DNA from: Pseudomonas sp. FP453
GTDB lineage: Bacteria > Pseudomonadota > Gammaproteobacteria > Pseudomonadales > Pseudomonadaceae
Direction: 5' to 3'
NCBI RefSeq assembly: GCF_030687495.1
Contig: NZ_CP117435.1
Location: forward strand, 186,001-250,000
Length of the DNA stretch: 64,000 nucleotides
Shown: positions 16,027 through 23,652 of the stretch, piece by piece
Layout: each line of letters starts with the position of its first letter
Position numbering within the stretch: position 1 is the stretch's first letter
Position numbers and translations under genes: made by a program
Notes under the pieces: generated by a model
The model's input: only the letters and a program-made list of their open reading frames with translations
Told to the model about the DNA's origin: nothing
Databases searched by the model: none

Positions 16027-16332
16027 TCAGGCATTGGCTTCCCAGCGCAGGGAGAGCAGTGGGAGGAAGTCGCCGTCGAGGCAAGATCGTGCATCTTCGT
16101 AAGCGTCGATTTGTTGCCCTTCATCTACGATCACTGCACGCGGGGCTTCGTTGGGTACTGACAGTGCGCACCAGGTGCCGTCAGCCCATCGCATGACTAG
16201 AACTACTCGATTCAGGTGTTTTTGTTGCGTTCTGTGACGCTCAAAACGTTGCATCCACCGCGACGAGAAACCGACTTTTCTGAGTGCAGAAAAGGGCTGC
16301 AAAATGGCCTTGTTAGCGACACGATTAGTCAT
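16027..16332 (-). CDS. Hypothetical protein following the AlpA gene (101 aa)
   Basis: The start at 16332 overlaps the AlpA stop as ATGA, which decides it over the longer frame from 16398. The protein begins MTNRVANKAILQPFSALRKV and has a compact second half (RVVLVMRWADGTWCALSVPN, then an acidic strand and DFLPLLSLRWEA). Unknown family; tightly coupled to the regulator and ending just before the hairpin at 15993-16020. Confidence 0.65.
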   Translation of the reverse strand: MTNRVANKAILQPFSALRKVGFSSRWMQRFERHRTQQKHLNRVVLVMRWADGTWCALSVPNEAPRAVIVDEGQQIDAYEDARSCLDGDFLPLLSLRWEANA

Positions 16333-16682
16333 GCCGCCACCCGGTCGCGGGCCGCGATACGCGCCCGTGTCCAATTCAAAATTTCGGCTAATACCCAAGC
16401 GACCGGAGCCCCACGCGCATTGCTATCGGTGAGCTTCACGGCTTGCGGAAAGCCGCTATCTGGCTGGCTCATAAGTTTGTAAACCGTTGCGCGGGCGATA
16501 CCTGTCAGGGCTATGACTTGATTGATGCGTATCAGCGTGGCGGCCGGATCGAACTGTCCCAGTTCCGTATGATGCGCGCTGATCGGCAAGCATGCGGATC
16601 CGCTAGGGGCCTTTTGGTGACTTTCTCGTGGAGTGGAGGGGGCAAGCCCCACAACTTTTGCAGATTGCTTTGGGGTGCTCAT
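16329..16682 (-). CDS. AlpA-family transcriptional regulator
   Basis: 117 residues. A ~45-residue N-terminal extension precedes the AlpA domain: LIRINQVIALTGIARATVYK (helix-turn-helix), then QPDSGFPQAVKLTDSNARGAPVAW and WTRARIAARD. AlpA proteins are small DNA-binding regulators of P4-type integrative elements and can act on excision genes. Its ATG overlaps the stop of the upstream HTH gene (TGATG), and its stop overlaps the next start. It is expected to control this operon or the integrase promoter. Confidence 0.85.
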   Translation of the reverse strand: MSTPKQSAKVVGLAPSTPRESHQKAPSGSACLPISAHHTELGQFDPAATLIRINQVIALTGIARATVYKLMSQPDSGFPQAVKLTDSNARGAPVAWVLAEILNWTRARIAARDRVAA

Positions 16683-16930
16683 CAGGTCCTGTCTCCAGCG
16701 GTTTTTGCAGGTGAGCGCAGTTGGGTTTCAAGCCACGCGACCACGTCTTGGGAGCGATAACGAACCCGAGACCCGGTTTTGATATAGGGAAGTGAGTTGC
16801 TGCGAGAACTTCGCCAGGCGGCAAGCGTTCGGCTGGACAGACCTAGTGCATTAGCGACTTGGTCGGTAGTGAGCAAACAAGCAGGGGTGAGAGAGGTAGT
16901 GGAGTGGTCTGAAGTGTCGTGAGGCTGCAT
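16682..16930 (-). CDS. Excisionase-like helix-turn-helix protein
   Basis: 82 residues with a winged-HTH of the excisionase/MerR type: LLTTDQVANALGLSSRTLAA, then YIKTGSRVRYRSQDVVAWLE, the usual pattern for binding-domain family 17. It is the first gene of the minus-strand operon and is coupled to the AlpA gene. With the integrase 490 bp away it is a good candidate recombination directionality factor, but either this protein or AlpA could fill that role. Confidence 0.75.
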   Translation of the reverse strand: MQPHDTSDHSTTSLTPACLLTTDQVANALGLSSRTLAAWRSSRSNSLPYIKTGSRVRYRSQDVVAWLETQLRSPAKTAGDRT

Positions 16931-17420
16931 AGCGCGTTTCCTGTCGTAGTTCGTACAGGCCCCAGCTATGTAAACGATTTTCTATTTTTTAAAAGTTTTA
17001 TTTTTATAGTTTTCGAAGCAGGTTTTATGGATAAGACAATTTAATTGAGCAAGATCGCAGCAAGGTTTCAGTTTTTTTCGGGGCTGTCCTACCTTGCCAT
17101 ACTGGTTTTCTATACAGTTGAAAATCGGAAAGTGAGAAATGAAACCCGGTGAGGTCCCGACGAACGGTAGTCCCCTGCGCCCCTTCTGGTAGTCCGATAA
17201 CAGCGGCCCCTCCTTAGCGTGGGGCGACCAATAAGAGATGGCCGCCAGAGGTTTTGGGCGCCTTAGGCGTAACACGCTTTTGACGCGTAACACATGATGT
17301 ACGGATCTCTTTTAATACGTGTTACGCAAGAAATATTAAATAAAATCAATTGGTTGATCGGATGCGTAACGTGCGTAACACCAGTAACATCGATTTTTGA
17401 TGGGTATGGGGTTGGCGTAT
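16931..17420. other. Non-coding region between integrase and operon, with iteron array B
   Basis: No credible gene is present (a 103-codon minus frame lacks support). The AT-rich part at 16970-17040 is a likely promoter region for the operon starting at 16930. The part from 17265 carries repeats of CGTAACAC that mirror array A in the left non-coding region. Confidence 0.5.
17268..17390 (-). repeat. GTGTTAC iteron array B
   Basis: On the minus strand GTTAC-containing copies occur at 17268, 17286, 17365, 17374 and 17383, and one lies on the plus strand at 17319. The last three are tandem with a 9-bp period, and the first two are 18 bp apart. The heptamer is the same as in array A (3411-3533), in opposite orientation relative to the window, and an AT-rich patch likewise sits in the middle. 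Confidence 0.7.
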
Positions 17421-18656
17421 TCAACCCGCCTTTCCAAACCTTCCCTGAATAATGTTGCCATCTACTAGCTCATCCAGATGATCTGCGTACCACTGCATCA
17501 TCACTCTGCGCTGAGGTAGGTAAACCGCCTTGTTGTACACCCCTGCAATTCCTTCCTTTGCGTGAGAGAGCTGGGCCTCAATGTGATTCTCATCGAAACC
17601 CTGCTCATTGAGTATGGTGCTCGCGATGTGACGAAAGCCGTGGCCTGTTTGCCGACCCGCATATCCCAGTCTGCGGAGCGCCATTAGAAAGACGGTGTTG
17701 CTACGCGGGATTGTCCTGTCTTTCCTGCCTGGAAATAGGAGAGGGTACGCACCTGTCAGTGTTCGTAACTCTGTGAGCGCTTCAATTGCCTGTCGAGAGA
17801 GAGGCACCACATGTTCGCGACGACGTTTCATTCGCTCGGCTGGGATCGTCCATAGCTTTTTGGAGAGGTCGATTTCTGACCAGCGTGCTTCTCGGATCTC
17901 GCTCGGGCGCGATGCTAATAAGGAAAGCAAGCGAAGCCCTATACGAACGTCCTTTGCGTGAGGGTAGGAGTTGATCGCTCGAAGTAGCGCAGGCAGTTCT
18001 TCAATCGAAACGTGTGCATAGTTTTCAGCGCTACGTGATTGCAAGAATTTGCTGAGGCCTTCAAGGGGGTTGTGGACGGCTCGTCCTGTTACGCGGGCCA
18101 GGTCATAGATCTCTTTGCAAAAGGCACGAACTCGGCCCATTTGTTCAATGATCCCTTTCTGCTCCATGCCGCGTAGAAACTCCATCCATTCCAGGGGCAA
18201 TATTTCTGTGTACACGCGTTTGCCGAAGACGGGGAACACATGAAGCTCAAGTGCGCCAAGCACTCGTCGAGACGTACCTGATTCCCAGCTTGTGCGTCTG
18301 GCCTCAAACCACTCGCGGCCTAGCGCTTCAAAGGTGTTGTTGGCAGCAACCTGGTCTGCAACCTTGCGAGCTTGCTTGCTCACCAAAGGATTTTTGCCAG
18401 TCGATGCATCATCCCTCAGCTGAGCTGCTTTCTGTCTCGCTAATGAGCCACTGATTTCCGGGTAGCCGCCGAGACCCAGCCACGACCATTTCCCGTCTGG
18501 CTTTTTGTAGCGCAGCTCCCACGATTTTTGCCCGTTAGGTTTCACCCGAAAGTACAGACCATTCCCGTCCTGCTCCCGATAAGTAGTGTGCTCGGGCTCC
18601 AGGCCTGCGAGCGTGGTGTCTGCTAAGGGGCGGCGTTTGATTTCAGAGCGCTTCAC
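17421..18656 (-). CDS. P4-type tyrosine recombinase (integrase)
   Basis: 411 residues with the usual two-part build. An N-terminal arm-binding DUF4102-like domain (LADTTLAGLEP, then GLYFRVKPNGQKSWELRYKK and WLGLGGYPEISGSLAR) is followed by a catalytic domain with SRPSEIREARW (Arg), HGFRHIAST (His-x-x-Arg), QLSHA (His) and GVYNKA (Tyr). Length is normal for the family. It starts at GTG 18656 and points away from the adjacent tRNA-Arg. A copy of the GGCATACA repeat overlaps its ribosome-binding region (18661-18668), suggesting autoregulation. Confidence 0.95.
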   Translation of the reverse strand: MKRSEIKRRPLADTTLAGLEPEHTTYREQDGNGLYFRVKPNGQKSWELRYKKPDGKWSWLGLGGYPEISGSLARQKAAQLRDDASTGKNPLVSKQARKVADQVAANNTFEALGREWFEARRTSWESGTSRRVLGALELHVFPVFGKRVYTEILPLEWMEFLRGMEQKGIIEQMGRVRAFCKEIYDLARVTGRAVHNPLEGLSKFLQSRSAENYAHVSIEELPALLRAINSYPHAKDVRIGLRLLSLLASRPSEIREARWSEIDLSKKLWTIPAERMKRRREHVVPLSRQAIEALTELRTLTGAYPLLFPGRKDRTIPRSNTVFLMALRRLGYAGRQTGHGFRHIASTILNEQGFDENHIEAQLSHAKEGIAGVYNKAVYLPQRRVMMQWYADHLDELVDGNIIQGRFGKAG

Positions 18657-18660
18657 TTCC

Positions 18661-18708
18661 TGTATGCCTCCAGTTATAGGAATCTCAAAGCATACACGTG
18701 GGCATACA
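18661..18708. repeat. Right integrase arm-type repeats, three copies
   Basis: GGCATACA on the minus strand at 18661-18668, and AGCATACA and GGCATACA on the plus strand at 18689-18696 and 18701-18708. The pair from 18690 to 18708 matches the left-end copy at 1997-2015 with one mismatch. It lies between the integrase start and the tRNA att site. Confidence 0.6.
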
Positions 18709-18751
18709 CGGCGGGAAGTTATAGGGGTGGACAGGGATGGATAGCCAGAAA

Positions 18752-18780
18752 CAAGAAAACCCGCACAGGGCGGGCTTCTT
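18752..18780 (-). terminator. Terminator downstream of tRNA-Arg (element side)
   Basis: On the minus strand GCCCGC CCTGT GCGGGT is followed by TTTTCTTG. It lies 45 bp past the 3' end of the tRNA and would end its transcript now that the element separates the tRNA from the terminator at 1877-1910. Confidence 0.6.
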
Positions 18781-18823
18781 GTGGTGTTTCGTAGGCTGTC
18801 TGAGACAGCCCGAGACTGCTATA

Positions 18824-18900
18824 TGGTGCACCCGGCGGGATTCGAACCCACGACCCCTGCCTTCGGAGGGCAGTACTCTATCCAGCTGAGCTACGGATGC
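18824..18900 (-). tRNA. tRNA-Arg, anticodon CCG
   Basis: On the minus strand a 77-nt cloverleaf with encoded CCA. The acceptor GCATCCG pairs with CGGGTGC, and the anticodon stem CTGCC/GGCAG encloses loop CTCCGAA, with anticodon CCG at 18866-18864. The T-arm contains GGTTCGAATCC. Its 3' end is the insertion site of the element. Confidence 0.97.
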
Positions 18901-19270
18901 TTGTGCGGGCGACATCATACCCATGTCGCCCTTGGGCGTCCATGCTGGTTTTTGGCCGCTGAACCGTAGGAAATCGGCGCGCTGGCGCCCTAAACCGGGC
19001 GCCGCCGGTCAAGGCGGGGGAACCCGGGCCAATCACGCTGATCCGAAAGATTCGGCAAATGCGCCGTTTTCGTTCTTTTTTTCGAACAGACTATTGCCCT
19101 GTACCCCCATTGATCCTAGGATTCGTTTGAGATTTCAAACGCTCTGTCTCCCGCGTGCGCTTCACATATTCCGCGCGCTGGGGCTGATTTCCCTGACGGC
19201 AGCCCACAAGGCGCCTTTCAACAACTCTAATTCGCTCCGCGCGTGCGCGGTGCTGTTAAGGAAAGCCGAC
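18901..19270. other. Upstream region of gabD
   Basis: 370 bp without a gene between the divergently read tRNA-Arg and gabD. It contains the inverted repeat at 19124-19141 and GC-rich dyads around 18985-19015; a ribosome-binding site (AAGGAA) precedes the gabD start. Confidence 0.5.
19124..19141. promoter_or_regulatory. Inverted repeat upstream of gabD, possible operator
   Basis: CGTTTGA and TCAAACG form a perfect 7-bp dyad with a 4-bp spacer, 130 bp upstream of gabD. The size fits a dimeric regulator site. Which regulator binds is unknown. Confidence 0.35.
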
Positions 19271-20713
19271 ATGCAGCTTAAAGATGCCCAGTTGTTCCGC
19301 CAGCAAGCCTTTATCGATGGTGCTTGGGTCGATGCGGACAACGGTCAGACCATCAAGGTCAACAACCCGGCCACGGGCGAGATTCTCGGTACCGTGCCAA
19401 AGATGGGCGCCGCGGAAACCCGCCGCGCCATCGAAGCCGCCGACAACGCCTTGCCGGCCTGGCGTGCGCTGACCGCCAAGGAGCGCGCGAACAAGCTGCG
19501 CCGTTGGTTTGAGCTGCTGATCGAAAACCAGGACGACCTCGCCCGCCTGATGACCCTCGAACAAGGCAAGCCGCTGGCCGAAGCCAAGGGCGAAATCGTC
19601 TACGCCGCGTCCTTTATCGAGTGGTTCGCCGAAGAAGCCAAGCGCATCTACGGTGACGTGATTCCCGGCCACCAGCCCGACAAGCGCCTGATCGTGATCA
19701 AGCAGCCGATCGGCGTGACCGCTGCCATCACCCCGTGGAACTTCCCGGCCGCGATGATCACCCGTAAAGCCGGCCCGGCCCTGGCCGCCGGTTGCACCAT
19801 GGTCATCAAGCCCGCTTCGCAAACCCCGTTCTCGGCCCTGGCGCTGGTTGAGCTGGCGCACCGTGCCGGCATCCCGAAAGGCGTGCTGAGCGTGGTCACC
19901 GGCAGCGCTGGCGACATCGGCGGCGAGCTGACCGGCAACCCGATCGTGCGTAAATTGTCCTTCACCGGCTCGACCGAAATCGGTCGCCAGCTGATGGCCG
20001 AATGCGCCAAGGACATCAAGAAAGTGTCCCTGGAGCTGGGCGGCAACGCGCCGTTCATCGTGTTTGACGACGCCGACCTGGATAAGGCCGTCGAAGGCGC
20101 GATCATCTCCAAGTACCGCAACAACGGCCAGACCTGCGTCTGCGCCAACCGCCTGTACATCCAGGATTCGGTGTACGACGCCTTCGCCGAAAAACTCAAA
20201 GTGGCCGTGGCCAAATTGAAGATCGGCAACGGTCTGGAAGACGGCACCACCACAGGTCCCCTGATCGACGAAAAGGCCGTGGCCAAGGTCCAGGAACACA
20301 TCGCCGATGCCCTGAGCAAAGGCGCCACGCTGCTGGCGGGTGGCAAGGTCATGGAAGGCAACTTCTTCGAGCCGACCATCCTCACCAACGTGCCGAAAAA
20401 CGCCGCTGTGGCGAAGGAAGAAACCTTCGGCCCGCTGGCGCCGCTGTTCCGCTTCAAAGACGAAGCCGAAGTGATCGCGATGTCCAACGACACCGAGTTC
20501 GGCCTGGCTTCCTACTTCTATGCCCGCGACCTGGGCCGTGTGTTCCGTGTGGCCGAAGCCCTGGAATACGGCATGGTCGGCGTCAACACCGGGTTGATCT
20601 CCAACGAAGTGGCGCCGTTCGGCGGTATCAAGGCCTCGGGCCTGGGCCGTGAAGGCTCCAAGTACGGGATCGAGGATTACCTGGAAATCAAATACCTCTG
20701 CCTGGGCATCTAA
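19271..20713 (+). CDS. gabD: NADP-dependent succinate-semialdehyde dehydrogenase
   Basis: 480 residues from ATG 19271 (AAGGAA upstream); the open frame extends further 5' but without homology. It oxidises succinate semialdehyde to succinate, the last step of GABA catabolism, in the cytoplasm. Visible aldehyde-dehydrogenase features are PWNFPAAMITRK, SFTGSTEIGRQL, the catalytic Glu in VSLELGGNAPFIVFDDAD, and the catalytic Cys in NNGQTCVCANRLYIQD. The ending SGLGREGSKYGIEDYLEIKY is typical of GabD. It precedes gabT on the same strand, as in other pseudomonads. Confidence 0.97.
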   Translation: MQLKDAQLFRQQAFIDGAWVDADNGQTIKVNNPATGEILGTVPKMGAAETRRAIEAADNALPAWRALTAKERANKLRRWFELLIENQDDLARLMTLEQGKPLAEAKGEIVYAASFIEWFAEEAKRIYGDVIPGHQPDKRLIVIKQPIGVTAAITPWNFPAAMITRKAGPALAAGCTMVIKPASQTPFSALALVELAHRAGIPKGVLSVVTGSAGDIGGELTGNPIVRKLSFTGSTEIGRQLMAECAKDIKKVSLELGGNAPFIVFDDADLDKAVEGAIISKYRNNGQTCVCANRLYIQDSVYDAFAEKLKVAVAKLKIGNGLEDGTTTGPLIDEKAVAKVQEHIADALSKGATLLAGGKVMEGNFFEPTILTNVPKNAAVAKEETFGPLAPLFRFKDEAEVIAMSNDTEFGLASYFYARDLGRVFRVAEALEYGMVGVNTGLISNEVAPFGGIKASGLGREGSKYGIEDYLEIKYLCLGI

Positions 20714-20895
20714 GCCCGGCAAGAGATTGCAGTGAACGCAGAGGGCACGAGAGCGCTGACCCTTTGCGTGTTTCAAGACGTTATTCGTAGTGGCCGGGAA
20801 CGCTGTGGCAGTCGATCATCGCATGCTGCCGCAGTTGCCTCCCCGCCACGTATTCCTTGGACCCCGCCACCCGATGAGTGGCGAATGAGGACTTT

Positions 20896-22173
20896 ATGAG
20901 CAAGACCAACGCATCCCTGATGAAACGCCGCGAAGCCGCTGTACCGCGCGGTGTCGGCCAGATCCACCCGATCTTCGCCGAATCCGCGAAGAACGCCACG
21001 GTGACCGACGTTGAAGGTCGCGAGTTCATCGACTTCGCCGGCGGCATCGCCGTGCTGAACACCGGTCACGTGCACCCGAAAATCATCGCCGCCGTGACCG
21101 AACAGCTGAACAAACTGACCCACACCTGCTTCCAGGTCCTGGCCTACGAGCCGTACGTCGAAGTGTGCGAGAAAGTGAACGCCAAGGTGCCTGGCGACTT
21201 CGCCAAGAAAACCCTGCTGGTCACCACCGGTTCCGAAGCCGTCGAAAACGCCGTGAAGATCGCCCGTGCCGCCACTGGCCGTGCCGGCGTGATCGCCTTC
21301 ACCGGCGCCTATCACGGCCGCACCATGATGACCCTGGGCCTCACCGGTAAAGTCGTGCCGTACTCGGCCGGCATGGGCCTGATGCCCGGCGGCGTGTTCC
21401 GCGCGCTGTACCCGAACGAACTGCACGGTGTGAGCGACGACGATTCCATCGCCAGCATCGAACGCATTTTCAAGAACGATGCCGAGCCGCGTGACATCGC
21501 TGCCATCATCATCGAGCCGGTGCAGGGCGAAGGCGGTTTCTACGTCGCGCCGAAATCCTTCATGAAGCGCCTGCGCGAACTGTGCGACAAGCACGGCATC
21601 CTGCTGATCGCCGACGAAGTGCAAACCGGTGCCGGCCGTACCGGTACCTTCTTCGCCATGGAACAGATGGGCGTTGCTGCCGACCTGACCACCTTCGCCA
21701 AATCCATCGCTGGCGGCTTCCCGCTGGCCGGTGTGTGCGGCAAGGCCGAATACATGGATGCCATCGCTCCAGGCGGCCTGGGCGGCACCTACGCCGGTAG
21801 CCCGATCGCGTGCGCGGCTGCGCTGGCGGTAATGGAAGTGTTCGAAGAAGAGCACCTGCTGGACCGTTGCAAGTCCGTCGGCGAGCGTCTGGTCACTGGC
21901 CTGAAAGCCATCCAGGCCAAGTACCCGGTGATCGGTGATGTGCGTGCCCTGGGCGCGATGATCGCCGTCGAGCTGTTCGATGGCGGCGACACCCACAAGC
22001 CCAACGCTGCGGCCGTGGCTGCCGTGGTGGCCAAGGCGCGTGACAAGGGCCTGATCCTGCTGAGCTGCGGCACCTACGGCAACGTGTTGCGCGTGCTGGT
22101 CCCGCTGACCGCGCCGGACGAGCTGTTGGACAAAGGCCTGGCGATCATCGAAGAGTGCTTCTCCGAGCTGTAA
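20896..22173 (+). CDS. gabT: 4-aminobutyrate aminotransferase
   Basis: 425 residues from ATG 20896, preceded by GAGGA. A class III PLP-dependent aminotransferase that moves the amino group of GABA to 2-oxoglutarate, giving succinate semialdehyde for GabD. Seen are TTGSEAVENAVKIAR (phosphate binding), FTGAYHGRTMM, IADEVQTGAGRTGTFF (Asp contacting PLP), TTFAKSIAGGFPLAG (PLP lysine) and GGTYAGSPIACAAAL. It lies 182 bp after gabD and is followed by a strong terminator. Confidence 0.97.
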   Translation: MSKTNASLMKRREAAVPRGVGQIHPIFAESAKNATVTDVEGREFIDFAGGIAVLNTGHVHPKIIAAVTEQLNKLTHTCFQVLAYEPYVEVCEKVNAKVPGDFAKKTLLVTTGSEAVENAVKIARAATGRAGVIAFTGAYHGRTMMTLGLTGKVVPYSAGMGLMPGGVFRALYPNELHGVSDDDSIASIERIFKNDAEPRDIAAIIIEPVQGEGGFYVAPKSFMKRLRELCDKHGILLIADEVQTGAGRTGTFFAMEQMGVAADLTTFAKSIAGGFPLAGVCGKAEYMDAIAPGGLGGTYAGSPIACAAALAVMEVFEEEHLLDRCKSVGERLVTGLKAIQAKYPVIGDVRALGAMIAVELFDGGDTHKPNAAAVAAVVAKARDKGLILLSCGTYGNVLRVLVPLTAPDELLDKGLAIIEECFSEL

Positions 22174-22196
22174 GCGCAAGCTGACCTGATCGACAG

Positions 22197-22223
22197 AAAA
22201 AACCCGCTTCGGCGGGTTTTTTT
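22197..22223 (+). terminator. Rho-independent terminator of gabT
   Basis: AACCCGC TTCG GCGGGTT with a UUCG tetraloop, flanked by an A-run and a T7 run, 24 bp after the gabT stop. Confidence 0.9.
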
Positions 22224-22312
22224 GTGCCCGACCCGGCACATTCAGCCCAGGTTCATTGTACGTACCCGCCTCCATTGACTAAGGTGCAAGCATTGCCGAT
22301 GGAGCGTGCTGG

Positions 22313-23521
22313 ATGACTGCTGTTGATTTACCCGCTGTACCCCGTGTGTTGATTGCCGAAGCGGACCCTTGGTCGCGGGACCTGCTCAAGCAAGTGTTGT
22401 TGAACGTGCGCTGTGACGCACGGCTGGATGTGTGTGCCGATGGTCAGCAAGCGGCTACGTTGCTGCGGGAAAAAACCTACGACCTGATCCTGGCCGATTG
22501 GGAGCTGCCGGGCGTCGATGGCCTGAGCCTGCTGCGCAACGTGCGCCAGCAGCGCCGCTCGCCTGCGCTGCCGTTCATTCTGCTGAGCAGTCGCAATGAC
22601 AGCGCCAGTGTGCGCGAAGCCCTGCCCCTGGCGCCCACGGCGTACCTGACCAAACCCCTGAACATGGAGAGCCTGACCCAGCGCCTGCAAGACCTGCTGC
22701 TCAATGAAGGCGAAAGCGTGTATTGCGAGATTCCGCCGCTGGCGCCGGGCATGACGTTGCCGGTGTTCCTGGAGCGCCGCCGCGAAGCTTCCGATGGCGC
22801 GCCGTTGCGCGTGGATGTGAAAGCTGCGGTACAAAAAAGCCTTGGGCCCAACGGCCTGGACCTCAAGCGCCTGGAAGACCAGGTGCGCATGGACCCGCAA
22901 ATCACCGCCGTACTGATCGCCGCCGCCAACAGCGCCGGCCATCACGGCACGCCGGTGCAAACCCTGCCAGCGGCGTTGCACAAGCTGGCTGCCGGGCAAA
23001 GCATGAACCTGATCCTCGGCCTGTCCCTCAAGCACAACGTGGTGCTGGCCGACCCGGCGCTGGTGGCCTATGCCGAGCGCCACTGGCAGCTGTCCCAGGA
23101 CACCGCCGACTACGCGCGACGCCTGGCGCGCATGCTGGAGTTGGATCACGAGCGTTGCTACAGCGCCGGTATCCTGCATCGGCTCGGCGACCTGGCCTTG
23201 TTGCGCTGCCTGGAAGACTGGCGGCTGGGCGGCGGCGCGCTGGATGACGAAGCGATTGGCGAGGCGCTCTACACTTTTGGTGCCGCCTATGGCTCGGCGT
23301 TGCGTGCGCGCTGGCGCTTGCCCCATGAACTGCGCCAGTTGATCGCGGCGATCTACTCGCTGGAGGGCGGGGTGTATGCGCGGGATGCGCTGGTGGTGAA
23401 CCTGGCGGCGCAGATGGCGCGGCTGACCGAGCATGAAGGGCTCGAAGCGCTGGCGGCGGGCAAGACGGCGCGGTTGCTCAAGGTGGGTTTGTCGGAGCTG
23501 ACTCGGGTGCGCAAGGCCTAG
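22313..23521 (+). CDS. Response regulator with REC and HDOD domains
   Basis: 402 residues. The REC domain (~10-130) has the acidic pair near EADPWSRD, phospho-acceptor Asp in LILADWELPGVDGL and Lys in AYLTKPLNMESL. An HDOD domain (~165-370) follows, with GHHGTPVQTLPAALHKLAAG and a degenerate HD-like helix set (YSAGILHRLGDLALLRCLED). HDOD proteins are non-enzymatic signalling scaffolds, often linked to c-di-GMP or motility control. No partner kinase is adjacent. It lies between gabT and a diguanylate cyclase gene. Confidence 0.88.
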   Translation: MTAVDLPAVPRVLIAEADPWSRDLLKQVLLNVRCDARLDVCADGQQAATLLREKTYDLILADWELPGVDGLSLLRNVRQQRRSPALPFILLSSRNDSASVREALPLAPTAYLTKPLNMESLTQRLQDLLLNEGESVYCEIPPLAPGMTLPVFLERRREASDGAPLRVDVKAAVQKSLGPNGLDLKRLEDQVRMDPQITAVLIAAANSAGHHGTPVQTLPAALHKLAAGQSMNLILGLSLKHNVVLADPALVAYAERHWQLSQDTADYARRLARMLELDHERCYSAGILHRLGDLALLRCLEDWRLGGGALDDEAIGEALYTFGAAYGSALRARWRLPHELRQLIAAIYSLEGGVYARDALVVNLAAQMARLTEHEGLEALAAGKTARLLKVGLSELTRVRKA

Positions 23522-23539
23522 AGAACAGTGAGATCCAAA

Positions 23540-23628
23540 TGTGGGAGCGGGCTTGCCCGCGATGAGGGTGTGTCAGTCAGCAGATTTCTAGCTGACCCAC
23601 CGCCATCGCGGGCAAGCCCGCTCCCACA
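23540..23628. repeat. REPIN (GC type) after the REC-HDOD gene
   Basis: Two inverted REP units (TGTGGGAGCGGGCTTGCCCG and its complement) about 40 bp apart. It lies between convergent genes, the usual place for these elements. Confidence 0.9.
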
Positions 23629-23652
23629 CTGGATCTTTGTTGCGGCAGATAT

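Noticed and set aside
16982..17293. 103-codon minus-strand frame between the regulator operon and the integrase
   Set aside because: Covers an AT-rich promoter region and the first iterons; composition is odd (LIHKTCFENYKNKTFKK) and there is no ribosome-binding site or family resemblance.
17268..17390. GTGTTAC repeats considered as integrase arm sites
   Set aside because: They lie about 1.4 kb from the tRNA att site, beyond the integrase gene; the GGCATACA repeats beside the att site fit that role better.
19256..20776. 506-codon frame antisense to gabD, and similar long antisense frames over gabT, the GGDEF-EAL gene, cysTWA and triC
   Set aside because: High-GC shadow frames opposite strongly conserved genes; composition is rich in His, Gln, Arg and Gly and no start signals are present.
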